The notes under the pieces: model-generated
Told to the model about the DNA's origin: nothing
Databases searched by the model: none
Seen by the model: only the letters and a program-made list of their open reading frames with translations
Assembly: GCF_020181615.1 (NCBI RefSeq)
Contig: NZ_CP084029.1
Coordinates: 4,217,625-4,281,624, forward strand
DNA from: [Mycobacterium] crassicus
Lineage (GTDB): Bacteria > Actinomycetota > Actinomycetes > Mycobacteriales > Mycobacteriaceae
Length of the DNA: 64,000 bases
Reading direction: 5' to 3'
Program-made: the position numbers and the translations under genes
Shown: one piece after another, positions 19,429-27,971 of the stretch
Layout of the letters: each line of letters starts with the position of its first letter
How positions within the stretch are numbered: position 1 is the first letter of the stretch

Positions 19429-20573
19429 GCGAGTCGGGTCAGGGACACGACGCCGCGGCATCACGGTTCCGGCCGCTCGACGCCATTCCCACCGAGGTGC
19501 CGCCGCACCTGTACGGGCGGTGGCGCCACGACCCGCTGCTGCGGTTCTCCAATTTCCTGGCCCGCATCGTGTTTCCGACCTTCAGCGTGCTGATGCGGCG
19601 CCACCGACTCGAGGAACCCGACCGCACCCGGGAACTGCTGGTGACCGCCCGCGAAATCGTGGCGCACGACAAAGATGTGGTCGCGCTGACGCTGACGGCA
19701 GTCGACGGCGAGCCGCTGCCCCGTTGGACGCCCGGCGCACATCTGGATCTGTTGTTGCCGTCGGGCAAGATGCGGGAGTACTCCCTGTGCGGGGATCCCG
19801 CCGACGCCGACCACTACCGCATCGCGGTGCGCCGCATCCCCGACGGGGGCGGCGGATCGATCGAGGTGCACGAGACACTGCACCCGGGTGCCACGGTACG
19901 GATCAAGGGCCCCCGTAACGGTATGCCGATGGCCGTTCCCGGTCACGGCTCGTCGGCGCAGCACATCCGATTCGTGGCCGGCGGCATCGGGATCACCCCG
20001 ATCCTGCCGATGATGCGGGCGGCGCAGCGGCTGGGACTGGACTGGTCGATGATCTACACCGGCCGGTCCGCCGACTCCATCCCGTTCATCACCGAGGTGA
20101 GTGCGTTCGGCGACAAGGTGGCGGTACGCACCGACGACGTGCATGGCCTGCCCAGTACCGCCGATCTGATCGGGGACACCACGGTGCCGACCGCGGTGTA
20201 TGCGTGTGGCCCGCCGCCGATGCTCGAGCTGCTGCGCCACGGCCTGATCGGGCACACCGACATCGAACTGCACTACGAAAGGTTCTCCGCGCCACCGGTG
20301 CTCGACGGCAGGCCGTTCACGGTGACCCTCGCCAAAAGCGGTACAGAAGTGCAGGTCGGTGCCGAGCAAACCGCGCTGGCCGCGATCCTGCAGGTCAACC
20401 CGGCCACTCCCTACTCGTGCAAGCAGGGATTCTGCGGCACCTGCCGGGTGCGGGTGCTCGACGGCGAGATCGATCACCGTGATCGAACGCTGACCGCCGC
20501 CGAACGCGCCGACGGCGACATGCTGATCTGCATCTCTCGCGCCGCGGGGGAGCATCTGACGATCGACCGCTGA
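19425..20573 (+). CDS. Ferredoxin-type reductase (FAD/FMN, NAD(P)H, C-terminal [2Fe-2S])
   Basis: 382-residue electron-transfer protein. After a variable N-terminus come a flavin-binding barrel (with REYSLCGD), an NAD(P) domain (AGGIGITPILPMMR; CGPPPML) and a C-terminal plant-type 2Fe-2S motif CKQGFCGTCRVR with a fourth Cys in MLICISRA. Phthalate-dioxygenase-reductase/VanB-like order. TTG 19425 overlaps the upstream stop (TTGA). It probably feeds electrons to the di-iron protein encoded just before it, or to the desaturase encoded convergently downstream. Confidence 0.88.
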   Translation: MSESGQGHDAAASRFRPLDAIPTEVPPHLYGRWRHDPLLRFSNFLARIVFPTFSVLMRRHRLEEPDRTRELLVTAREIVAHDKDVVALTLTAVDGEPLPRWTPGAHLDLLLPSGKMREYSLCGDPADADHYRIAVRRIPDGGGGSIEVHETLHPGATVRIKGPRNGMPMAVPGHGSSAQHIRFVAGGIGITPILPMMRAAQRLGLDWSMIYTGRSADSIPFITEVSAFGDKVAVRTDDVHGLPSTADLIGDTTVPTAVYACGPPPMLELLRHGLIGHTDIELHYERFSAPPVLDGRPFTVTLAKSGTEVQVGAEQTALAAILQVNPATPYSCKQGFCGTCRVRVLDGEIDHRDRTLTAAERADGDMLICISRAAGEHLTIDR

Positions 20574-20625
20574 AGCTGTTCGCGGACCTGGCCGCGGTGG
20601 CGGGTGCGTATGCGGAATTCGCGCC

Positions 20626-20715
20626 GAGATCTACGACACCGGCTACACCGCCGCAGTCAACGCCCTCCGAGAGGCAATGCCACAGAACGGCTTTGAGCGC
20701 CTATGGGCCGGGTGA
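20626..20715 (+). pseudogene. Possible 3' remnant of an unrelated gene
   Basis: A 29-codon open segment starting EIYDTGYTAAV and ending in FERLWAG-stop resembles the tail of an ATPase/LuxR-type regulator, but it has no start or upstream body. The 170-base gap 20574-20743 between the reductase and the desaturase holds nothing else that I can support. Confidence 0.2.
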
Positions 20716-20743
20716 ATGGAATCACCGGCGGCTGCGCGACGTG

Positions 20744-21709
20744 TCACACCGGGACGGACTCGGGCTGAACCCGTGCCCACGTCTTCCAATGCAGGGATTC
20801 CTCGGCGTTCAGTTCCCGGCCGAACAGGGTGGTAACGGCGGCATCGTGCTCCAAATAGAGCTCCTCGTTACGCCGCCACGCCGACAGGTAACGATAGAAC
20901 GGCAACCACGGGTGCAGATGGTGGATCAGGTGGTAATTCTGCGACAGCATCAGCGGAGCCATCAGCCATTCCATCCCGCCCCGAAGACGGCTGGCACGAT
21001 ACCGGTCCTCGCGCTGCGTGACCTTGATCCCGTGGTGCGGTAGCCAGTCGAACGCCCACCCGATGATGAAGAGACCGAGGCGCTGCGGGATCAAGACGAG
21101 CTCCGCGAGCAGCCAGAAGTGGTCGGTCAGGATCGCGGCGACGGTCATAGTGACCGTCAGCGAGAACAGCACCGACGTTTCAGCGAGCTCGGCAACCGGA
21201 CGCCGCCAGGAATGGCGTATCCGCCGCCAGAGCGTGCGGACGTACCAGGTCGCGTTGAAGAGATCCAGCAGCACCCAGCGGATGGGTAGCTGCCAGGTGG
21301 GCGCGTGGGTGGCGAACATGTCCGGATCGCGCTCAGGGTCGTTGGTGTGGCGGTGATGCTCTCCGTGGACGTAGCCGAACGCCGGTAACGAGAACGGCAG
21401 CACCACCAACAGCCAGGCCAGTCGGCCAACCACCGCATTGACCCAGCGCACCGAGCAGAACGAGCGGTGCAGGGCTTCGTGCGCCACCGAGAACATCACA
21501 TAGGTGACCAGGGTGCTCAGCGGGATGACAACCCAGGCCGGGAGCGATCCACGGACCGCACCTACAGCCACCCAGACGAATACCGCTATGCCGCCCACCG
21601 CAAGCCCGAAGGTCGGCCAGGCGAAAGTAGGTATGCCCTCGCCGGGGTGTGGGTGCCGTCGACGGACGCCGGTCGCTCGCGGGCTGTCCGCCGCCTCAAG
21701 CACCGACAC
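20744..21709 (-). CDS. Membrane fatty-acid desaturase/hydroxylase
   Basis: About 321-residue integral membrane di-iron enzyme from GTG 21709 (GGAGG 4 bases upstream; GTG 21703 also possible). The three histidine boxes are HEALH, HGEHHRH and NYHLIHHLHP, separated by hydrophobic segments (roughly residues 35-75, 95-120 and 180-215). This matches the FA_desaturase family (PF00487); substrate could be a fatty acyl chain or a carotenoid-like lipid. It is convergent with the reductase gene. Absent from this place in M. tuberculosis, so part of an inserted block. Confidence 0.85.
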   Translation of the reverse strand: MSVLEAADSPRATGVRRRHPHPGEGIPTFAWPTFGLAVGGIAVFVWVAVGAVRGSLPAWVVIPLSTLVTYVMFSVAHEALHRSFCSVRWVNAVVGRLAWLLVVLPFSLPAFGYVHGEHHRHTNDPERDPDMFATHAPTWQLPIRWVLLDLFNATWYVRTLWRRIRHSWRRPVAELAETSVLFSLTVTMTVAAILTDHFWLLAELVLIPQRLGLFIIGWAFDWLPHHGIKVTQREDRYRASRLRGGMEWLMAPLMLSQNYHLIHHLHPWLPFYRYLSAWRRNEELYLEHDAAVTTLFGRELNAEESLHWKTWARVQPESVPV

Positions 21710-21760
21710 GAAACCTCCAACAGCTGGAGACACAAATACCACGGGCGCACAACCCAAGAA

Positions 21761-21780
21761 CAAAGTGAAAGATTACTTTG
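21761..21780. promoter_or_regulatory. Inverted repeat upstream of the desaturase gene
   Basis: CAAAGT (21761-21766) and ACTTTG (21775-21780) form perfect 6-bp arms with an 8-base spacer, about 50 bases upstream of the desaturase start in an AT-richer patch. Candidate operator. The remainder of 21710-21931 shows no gene that I can support. Confidence 0.35.
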
Positions 21781-21931
21781 CCTCCCGATGAGGGCTGGGC
21801 GCCTATGCCTCACTGTCGAGCAACGGAATCATCACATTCTTGATGCCAGCCAACGCACATTACCACCGGTGTCCCAGCGGCGCCTCGCCCGTCGGCGCAC
21901 CTGCCCCGTAGACCCGCGCCGGCGTCCGCGA

Positions 21932-22837
21932 TCAGGCCCCGTAGACCGGCACCGGTGTCCGCGACTGGGCCAACAGGTCGGTGACGACCGGCCCCAGCTC
22001 GGCCGGGTCCCATTTGGCGCCCTTGTCGATCTCCGGCCCGTGCGCCCAGCCCTCGGCGACCCGGATCTTGCCGCCTTCGACCTCGAAGACCTTGCCGGTC
22101 ACGTCCTTGGACTGCACGCTGCCCAGCCAGACCACCAGCGGGCTCACGTTCTCCGCGGCCATGGTGTCGAACGCCGCGTCCTGGGTGGCCATCATGTCGG
22201 CGAACACCGTCTCGGTCATGCGGGTACGGGCCGACGGCGCGATGGCGTTGGCGGTGACGCCGTAGCGGCCCATCTCGGCGGCGGCGACCAGAGTCAGCGC
22301 GGCGATGCCTGCCTTGGAGGCGCTGTAGGTGGCTTGCCCGACGCTGCCCTGCAGGCCGGCGCCCGAGCTGGTGTTGATGATGCGGGCGTCGACAGTCTCG
22401 CCGGCCTTGGACTTGGCCCGCCAGTATGCGGCGGCGTGCTTCATGGTGGCGAAGTGACCCTTGAGGTGCACCGCGGTGACGGCGTCGAATTCGTCTTCGG
22501 TGGCGTTGGCGAACATCCGGTCGCGCACGATGCCGGCGTTGTTCACCAGGACGTCGAGGGTGCCGTAGGTGTCGACGGCCTGCTTGATCAGGGCCTCGGC
22601 CTGGCCCCAGTCGGCCACGTTGGAACCGTTGGCGACGGCTTCGCCCCCGGCGGCGACGATCTCGTCGACCACGTTCTGGGCGGCGCTGCCGCCGCCGGCC
22701 GGCGAACCGTCCAGCCCGACGCCGATGTCGTTGACCACCACCCGGGCGCCCTCGGCGGCGAAGGCCAGCGCATGCTCCCGACCGATTCCGCCGCCCGCTC
22801 CGGTGACGATGACCACGCGGCCGTCAAGAAGTCCCAT
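21932..22837 (-). CDS. Short-chain dehydrogenase/reductase (Rv3548c-like)
   Basis: 301-residue NAD(P)-dependent SDR. TGAGGGIG cofactor motif near residue 12, NNAG near 100, and a catalytic Ser...YSASK triad segment. ATG 22837 has AAGGAG 9-10 bases upstream; upstream in-frame codons lie in the gap. In M. tuberculosis the pair Rv3548c-Rv3549c occupies the same divergent position to echA20. Probably oxidises or reduces a hydroxyl or ketone of a steroid ring C/D intermediate; substrate not determined. Confidence 0.88.
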   Translation of the reverse strand: MGLLDGRVVIVTGAGGGIGREHALAFAAEGARVVVNDIGVGLDGSPAGGGSAAQNVVDEIVAAGGEAVANGSNVADWGQAEALIKQAVDTYGTLDVLVNNAGIVRDRMFANATEDEFDAVTAVHLKGHFATMKHAAAYWRAKSKAGETVDARIINTSSGAGLQGSVGQATYSASKAGIAALTLVAAAEMGRYGVTANAIAPSARTRMTETVFADMMATQDAAFDTMAAENVSPLVVWLGSVQSKDVTGKVFEVEGGKIRVAEGWAHGPEIDKGAKWDPAELGPVVTDLLAQSRTPVPVYGA

Positions 22838-22850
22838 GAGTGTTTTCTCC

Positions 22851-23627
22851 TTATTTGTTGGCGCTGGATGCGTCGAGGTAGGCGGGGTTCTCGCCGCCAC
22901 CGTGCACGGTCAGGCTGGCGCCGCTGACATAGGACGCCAGGTCAGAACTCAAAAATGCTGCGGTCCAACCTATTTCGGACGGCTTGGCCAGCCGGCCCAG
23001 CGGCACGGTGGCTCCGACGGCGGCCACCGAGTCGGCGTCGCCGTAGAACAGCTCGGACTGCTCGGTCTGCACCATGCCGACCACGATCGAGTTGACCCGC
23101 ACCTTGGGCGCCCACTCCACGGCCAGCGACGTGGTGAGGCTGTCCACCCCGGCCTTGGCCGCGCCGTAGGCCGCGGTGCCCGGCGACGGTCGGCGCCCGC
23201 TGACGCTGGTGATATTGACGATCGAGCCGCCACCGTCCTGGGTCTGCATGACGGCGTTGGCGTGGGTGGACACGTACAGGGCGGACAGCAGGTTCAGTTC
23301 GATGATCTTGCGACTGAAGTTGGCCGACGCGTCGGCGGCCAGCGCGAACGGAGAGCCACCGGCGTTGTTGACCACGGTGTCGATCCGGCCATGGGCGGCC
23401 ACGATCGCCTCGATCATGCCGCGGACCGCGTCGTCGTCGCGGACGTCGCAGGAGTGGAACTCATAGGGCGATCCGTCCACCGGACGTCGGGCACAGGTCA
23501 CCACCGTCGCACCCTGATCGGCGAAGACCTTGCTGATACCGGCGCCGACCCCGCGCACGCCACCGGTCACCAGCACCACCTTGCCGGTCAATCCGAGGTT
23601 GATAGCGGCAGCCGCAGAGGCAGACAT
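22851..23627 (-). CDS. Short-chain dehydrogenase/reductase (Rv3549c-like)
   Basis: 258-residue SDR. TGGVRGVG cofactor loop near residue 20, NNAGG, and a YGAAK active-site motif. First gene of a two-SDR unit (13 bases before the next). TACGCT (23639 to 23634) is exactly 6 bases from the ATG at 23627, so the mRNA is predicted leaderless. The KstR2 site lies just upstream, placing it in the HIP (rings C/D) regulon. Confidence 0.88.
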   Translation of the reverse strand: MSASAAAAINLGLTGKVVLVTGGVRGVGAGISKVFADQGATVVTCARRPVDGSPYEFHSCDVRDDDAVRGMIEAIVAAHGRIDTVVNNAGGSPFALAADASANFSRKIIELNLLSALYVSTHANAVMQTQDGGGSIVNITSVSGRRPSPGTAAYGAAKAGVDSLTTSLAVEWAPKVRVNSIVVGMVQTEQSELFYGDADSVAAVGATVPLGRLAKPSEIGWTAAFLSSDLASYVSGASLTVHGGGENPAYLDASSANK

Positions 23628-23642
23628 TGTGCTAGCGTACCA

Positions 23643-23656
23643 AGCAAGTGCTTGCT
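23643..23656. promoter_or_regulatory. KstR2 operator between the SDR pair and echA20
   Basis: AGCAAGTGCTTGCT fits the KstR2 consensus AnCAAGnnCTTGnT with perfect 6-bp arms. It serves both divergent units. KstR2 is known to respond to HIP-CoA, the product of FadD3. Confidence 0.88.
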
Positions 23657-23696
23657 CAGGTACATATGGCCCCGAATACGACAGGGAAATCCGCTA

Positions 23697-24452
23697 ATGC
23701 CGATCACATCCACAACCGTCGAACCGGGGATCGTCGCGGTCACCGTCGACTACCCGCCGGTCAACGCCCTGCCGTCGCGGGCCTGGTTCGAGCTCGGCGA
23801 GGTCATCACGGCCGCCGGCAATGACATGTCCACCCACGCGGTGATCCTGCGCGCCGAGGGCCGCGGCTTCAACGCCGGTGTGGACATCAAGGAGATGCAG
23901 GCCACCGAGGGCTTCACCGCCCTGATCGACGCCAACCGCGGTTGCTTCGCGGCGTTCAAGGCCGTCTACGAGTGCGCGGTCCCGGTGATCGCCGCGGTCA
24001 ACGGCTTCTGCGTCGGCGGCGGCATCGGCCTGGTCGGCAACGCCGACGTGATCGTGGCCTCCGACGACGCCAAGTTCGGCCTGCCCGAGGTGGAGCGCGG
24101 CGCCCTGGGTGCGGCCACGCACCTGTCCCGGCTGGTGCCGCAGCACATGATGCGCCGGCTCTTCTACACCGCGGCCACCGTGGACGCCGCCACCCTGGCC
24201 AACTACGGGTCGGTGCACGAGGTGGTGCCGCGCGCCGAGCTCGACGAGGCCGCGCTGCGGGTGGCCCGTGACATCGCGTCGAAGGACACCCGGGTGATCC
24301 GGGCCGCCAAGGAGGCCCTCAACCTGATCGACGTGCAGAAGGTCAACTCCAGCTACCGGATGGAGCAGGGCTTCACCTTCGAGCTCAACCTCTCCGGTGT
24401 CGCCGACGAGCACCGCGACGAGTTCGCCGGTACCGAGAAGGGGAAGAAGTAA
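23697..24452 (+). CDS. echA20: EchA20, ring-D-opening crotonase-family hydrolase
   Basis: 251-residue crotonase-fold enzyme reported to hydrolyse ring D of the HIEC-CoA intermediate. The oxyanion-hole segments GRGFNAGVDIKEM and NGFCVGGGIGL are present. ATG 23697 has AGGGAA about 10 bases upstream. It starts the operon echA20-ipdA-ipdB-ipdC; its stop overlaps the ipdA ATG by one base. Confidence 0.93.
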   Translation: MPITSTTVEPGIVAVTVDYPPVNALPSRAWFELGEVITAAGNDMSTHAVILRAEGRGFNAGVDIKEMQATEGFTALIDANRGCFAAFKAVYECAVPVIAAVNGFCVGGGIGLVGNADVIVASDDAKFGLPEVERGALGAATHLSRLVPQHMMRRLFYTAATVDAATLANYGSVHEVVPRAELDEAALRVARDIASKDTRVIRAAKEALNLIDVQKVNSSYRMEQGFTFELNLSGVADEHRDEFAGTEKGKK

Positions 24453-25333
24453 TGGCGGATAAGGTCACCACCCTCGACGACGCCGTCGCCGAGCTGCGCG
24501 ACGGCATGACTATCGGCATCGGCGGCTGGGGTTCCCGGCGCAAGCCGATGGCGTTCGTGCGCGCCATCCTGCGCACCGACGTCAAGGACCTGACCGTGGT
24601 CACCTACGGCGGACCGGACCTGGGCCTGCTGTGCTCGGCGGGCAAGGTGCGCCGGGCCTACTACGGTTTCGTCTCGCTGGACTCCGCGCCGTTCTACGAC
24701 CCGTGGTTCGCCAAGGCTCGCACCACCGGTGCCATCGAGGCCCGCGAGATGGACGAGGGCATGCTGCGCTGCGGGCTGCAGGCCGCCGCGCAACGGCTGC
24801 CGTTCCTGCCTATCCGCGCCGGGCTGGGCAGCTCGGTGATCGACTTCTGGGAAGGCGAGCTCAAGACCATCACCTCCCCGTACCCGGTCGAGGGCGGACA
24901 CGAGACGCTGGTTGCGATGCCGGCGCTGAACCTGGACGCCGCGTTCGTGCACATGAACCTCGGCGACGCCCGCGGCAATGCCGCCTACACCGGCATCGAC
25001 CCCTACTTCGACGACCTGTACCTGATGTCGGCGCAGCGCCGCTTCCTGTCGGTGGAGAAAGTCGTGTCCACCGAGGAACTGGTAGCCAGCACGTCGCCGC
25101 AGACCCAGGTGATCAACCGGATGATGGTCGACAAAGTGGTGGAAGCCCCGGGCGGAGCCCACTTCACCATCGGCGCAGCCGATTACGGACGCGACGAGAA
25201 GTTCCAGCGGCACTACGCCGAAGCCGCCAGGTCCGACGAGACCTGGGCGGAGTTCAAGGCCACCTACCTGTCCGGCAGCGAGGACGACTACCAGACGGCG
25301 GTTAAGGCATTCGGAGCGGAGGCACAAGCATGA
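24452..25333 (+). CDS. ipdA: IpdA, alpha subunit of the COCHEA-CoA hydrolase
   Basis: 293-residue CoA-transferase-like subunit. With IpdB it opens ring C by hydrolysing COCHEA-CoA rather than transferring CoA. The N-terminal segment DGMTIGIGGWGSRRKPMAF and the SAGKVRRAY region match family I CoA-transferase alpha subunits. Overlaps ipdB by 4 bases, fitting an equimolar complex. Confidence 0.94.
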   Translation: MADKVTTLDDAVAELRDGMTIGIGGWGSRRKPMAFVRAILRTDVKDLTVVTYGGPDLGLLCSAGKVRRAYYGFVSLDSAPFYDPWFAKARTTGAIEAREMDEGMLRCGLQAAAQRLPFLPIRAGLGSSVIDFWEGELKTITSPYPVEGGHETLVAMPALNLDAAFVHMNLGDARGNAAYTGIDPYFDDLYLMSAQRRFLSVEKVVSTEELVASTSPQTQVINRMMVDKVVEAPGGAHFTIGAADYGRDEKFQRHYAEAARSDETWAEFKATYLSGSEDDYQTAVKAFGAEAQA

Positions 25334-26082
25334 CCGACTCACCCACTCGCGCCGAGATCTGCGCCATCGCATGCGCCGAGCTGTTCCGTGACGCCGGCGA
25401 GATCATGGCCAGCCCGATGGCCACGGTGCCCTCGGTCGGTGCCCGGCTGGCCCGGCTCACCTTCTCCCCCGACCTGGTGCTCACCGACGGCGAGGCCCGC
25501 ATCCTGGCCGACACCCCGGCGATCGGCAAGGTCGGGCCGCTGGAAGGTTGGATGCCGTTCAACCGGGTCTTCGAAACCCTGTCGTGGGGCCGTCGCCATG
25601 TGATCATGGGCGCCAACCAGATCGACCGCTACGGCAACCAGAACCTGTCGGCGTTCGGGCCGCTGCAGCAGCCCACCCGGCAGATGTTCGGGGTGCGCGG
25701 CGCACCGGGCAACACCATCAACCACACCACCAGCTACTGGGTGGGCGCGCACTCGTCGCGGGTGTTCTGCGAGGCCGTCGACATCGTCTCGGGCATCGGC
25801 TACGACAAGGTCGACCCGGCCAACCCGGCGTTCCGGTTCTTCAACCTGGGCGGGGTGGTGTCCAACCTCGGGGTGTTCGACTTCAACGGCCCCGACCACC
25901 AGATGCGCGCGGTCTCACTGCACCCCGGCGTCACCGCCGACGAGGTCGCCGAGAACACCGCGTTCGAGGTGCACGGCCTGGGCGAAGCCGCGACAACCCG
26001 GTTGCCCGAGGTCGAGGAGCTGCGGCTGATCCGCGAGGTCATCGACCCGAAGTCGCTGCGGGACAAAGAAGTACGGGCATGA
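25330..26082 (+). CDS. ipdB: IpdB, beta subunit of the COCHEA-CoA hydrolase
   Basis: 250-residue CoA-transferase-like beta subunit. GANQIDRYGNQNLSAFG and the FNLGGVVSNLGVFDF segments are typical of the family. Four-base overlaps on both sides (ipdA, ipdC) mark a coupled operon. Acts with IpdA in ring C cleavage. Confidence 0.94.
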   Translation: MTDSPTRAEICAIACAELFRDAGEIMASPMATVPSVGARLARLTFSPDLVLTDGEARILADTPAIGKVGPLEGWMPFNRVFETLSWGRRHVIMGANQIDRYGNQNLSAFGPLQQPTRQMFGVRGAPGNTINHTTSYWVGAHSSRVFCEAVDIVSGIGYDKVDPANPAFRFFNLGGVVSNLGVFDFNGPDHQMRAVSLHPGVTADEVAENTAFEVHGLGEAATTRLPEVEELRLIREVIDPKSLRDKEVRA

Positions 26083-27149
26083 GCCGGATCAAGACCCCGC
26101 TGACCGAGCTGGTCGGTATCGAACACCCGGTGGTGCAGACCGGGATGGGCTGGGTGGCCGGCGCCCGACTGGTCTCCGCCACCGCCAACGCCGGCGGGCT
26201 GGGCATCCTGGCCTCGGCGACCATGACGATCGACGAGTTGGCCACCGCCATCGCCAAGGTCAAGGCCGCCACCGACAAGCCGTTCGGGGTCAACATCCGT
26301 GCCGACGGCGCCGACGCCGGCGACCGGGTGGACCTGATGATCCGCGAGGGCGTCAAGGTGGCGTCGTTCGCGCTGGCCCCCAAAGCCGAGCTGATCGCCA
26401 GGCTCAAAGAGGCCGGCTCCGTGGTTATCCCGTCGGTCGGGGCGGCCAAGCATGCCAAGAAGGTGGCGTCCTGGGGCGCCGACGCGGTGATCGTGCAGGG
26501 TGGCGAGGGCGGTGGCCACACCGGCCCGGTCGCCACCACGCTGCTGTTGCCGTCGGTGCTCGACGCGGTTGCCGGTACCGGAGTGCAGGTGATCGCCGCC
26601 GGCGGCTTCTTCGACGGCCGCGGCCTGGCCGCCGCACTGTCCTACGGCGCGACCGGCGTCGCGATGGGCACCCGGTTCCTGCTGACCAGCGACTCCACTG
26701 TTCCGGATGCGGTCAAGCAGCGCTACCTGGCCGCCGACCTGAGCGGCACCGTGGTTTCCACCCGGGTCGACGGTATGCCGCACCGGGTGCTGCGCACTGA
26801 ACTGGTGGAGAAGCTCGAAAGCGGCTCGCGGGCACGCGGTTTCGGCGCCGCCATCCGCAACGCGGCGAAGTTCAAGAAGATGTCGCAGATGAGTTGGCCG
26901 ACCATGGTCCGTGACGGACTGGCGATGCGGCACGGCAAGGAGCTCACCTGGTCGCAGGTGCTGATGGCCGCCAACACCCCGATGCTGCTCAAAGCCGGTC
27001 TGGTGGAAGGCAACACCCAAGCCGGAGTGCTGGCATCAGGTCAGGTGGCGGGCATCTTGGACAGCCTGCCGTCCTGCGCCGAGCTGATCACCTCGATCGT
27101 CGACGAGGCGGTCGAGCACCTCCGGAGCGCCAACTCCTTCATCGTTTAG
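26079..27149 (+). CDS. ipdC: IpdC, nitronate-monooxygenase-like flavin reductase of HIP degradation
   Basis: 356-residue TIM-barrel FMN protein of the nitronate monooxygenase/2-nitropropane dioxygenase family. In the sterol pathway IpdC acts on a 5-hydroxy-HIP-CoA-level intermediate. QTGMGWVAG at the N-terminus and VQGGEGGGHTG plus AAGGFFDGRG supply FMN-phosphate binding. ATG 26079 overlaps the ipdB stop. In M. tuberculosis fdxB would follow; here a palindromic repeat follows 3 bases after the stop. Confidence 0.92.
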   Translation: MSRIKTPLTELVGIEHPVVQTGMGWVAGARLVSATANAGGLGILASATMTIDELATAIAKVKAATDKPFGVNIRADGADAGDRVDLMIREGVKVASFALAPKAELIARLKEAGSVVIPSVGAAKHAKKVASWGADAVIVQGGEGGGHTGPVATTLLLPSVLDAVAGTGVQVIAAGGFFDGRGLAAALSYGATGVAMGTRFLLTSDSTVPDAVKQRYLAADLSGTVVSTRVDGMPHRVLRTELVEKLESGSRARGFGAAIRNAAKFKKMSQMSWPTMVRDGLAMRHGKELTWSQVLMAANTPMLLKAGLVEGNTQAGVLASGQVAGILDSLPSCAELITSIVDEAVEHLRSANSFIV

Positions 27150-27152
27150 CCC

Positions 27153-27209
27153 CGAACGGGAACCTCACGACGCGACACGCGGTGACAGGCGTCGTGGGTT
27201 TCCCGCTCG
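27153..27209. repeat. Palindromic repeat copy 1, just after ipdC
   Basis: Left arm 27153-27173 and right arm 27189-27209 (21 bases each, 15-base loop) pair at 18 positions plus one G-T. It shares sequence with the second copy at 27491-27550 (18/21 left arm, 17/21 right arm). Could act as a 3' hairpin or terminator for ipdC, though no T-run follows. Confidence 0.8.
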
Positions 27210-27256
27210 CGGAGGGTCGGGCCCGGCCGGACCAACCGGCGGCGTCGCGACCACAA

Positions 27257-27475
27257 TCACGCCGCCCGCGCCCGCTGCCGCGCCGTCAGCTTGACACCCC
27301 GGGGAACGTAGACGCCCGGGTACACCGGTAGGTACAGCAGCCGCATCACCCGCTCCGGAATGAGCCTGTCGGCCAACGCCTCGGCGCCCAGGAACGGCCA
27401 AGCCAATTCGTCCGCAGCCGGAAGCCTGCCGGAAGGCGACGACCTGGGGCGACACTGCTGCACATGCCGCTCCAC
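27257..27475 (-). pseudogene. Truncated remnant, possibly of the Rv3555c-type gene
   Basis: A 72-codon leftward segment with the coherent stretch WPFLGAEALADRLIPERVMR followed by a Tyr/Pro/Val-rich run and a basic tail. It looks like the C-terminus of a DUF2236/MpaB-type protein, which would suit the Rv3555c position, but that assignment is tentative. No full-length frame or good start is present. It lies between the two palindromic repeats. The rest of the 417-base stretch 27150-27566 holds only the repeats. Confidence 0.35.
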
Positions 27476-27490
27476 CGGCCATCACCAGTC

Positions 27491-27550
27491 GCCGAGTGGG
27501 AATCTCACGACGCAACACTCCGCAGCAGCGTCGGGAGATTCCCACTCGGC
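27491..27550. repeat. Palindromic repeat copy 2, just after the VOC gene
   Basis: Left arm 27491-27513 and right arm 27528-27550 match at 22 of 23 pairs with a 14-base loop. Relative to copy 1, the pair 27497/27544 is T-A where copy 1 (27157/27205) has C-G, a compensatory change. It ends 16 bases from the 3' end of the leftward VOC gene. Confidence 0.82.
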
Positions 27551-27566
27551 GCAAAGGTTGCGAAAG

Positions 27567-27971
27567 CTAGACCTCCACGACCATCAGGGTGTGTCCGGTC
27601 GGGTCACGGAACCAGAACATCGGCGGCACCGGCTCACCCATCCGGGCCACCTCGGCGTCGACGTCGACGCCGAGCTCGCGCATCGCGACGTGCGTGGCGT
27701 CGATGTCGGCGGTGTTCAGTGTGATGCCGGTGTCGGCAGGCACCACCGCCCCGCCCTGCTCCGCACAGGACGACGACGGCGGCGGCGCCAGCGCGATGCC
27801 GGTCGTGCCGGTCGGCGGGTAGACCTCGATCCAGCGGTAGCCGTCGCCCATATCGATGTCGGTGCGCTTCTCGAAGCCCAGCGACTCGTAGAACGTGACG
27901 GCCTTGTCCTGCTCGGGTGTCGGCAGGATAACCAGGCCGATCGTGGTCAGGCCGGTCTTGGTGGTGATCAT
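27567..27971 (-). CDS. VOC/glyoxalase-family protein
   Basis: 134-residue single vicinal-oxygen-chelate domain. TTIGLVILPTPEQDKAVTFY at the N-terminus and FWFRDPTGHTLMVVEV at the C-terminus give the paired beta-alpha-beta modules; a terminal Glu is a usual metal ligand. Typical roles are antibiotic or thiol-adduct resistance, or an uncharacterised dioxygenase/isomerase. Overlaps the DUF899 gene by 4 bases. Part of the regulator-linked pair at 27567-28678. Confidence 0.82.
   Translation of the reverse strand: MITTKTGLTTIGLVILPTPEQDKAVTFYESLGFEKRTDIDMGDGYRWIEVYPPTGTTGIALAPPPSSSCAEQGGAVVPADTGITLNTADIDATHVAMRELGVDVDAEVARMGEPVPPMFWFRDPTGHTLMVVEV

Noticed and set aside
22569..24452. 627-residue frame that would extend echA20 upstream
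   Set aside because: It runs antisense through the SDR gene and across the KstR2 operator; echA20 starts at 23697 with a ribosome site.
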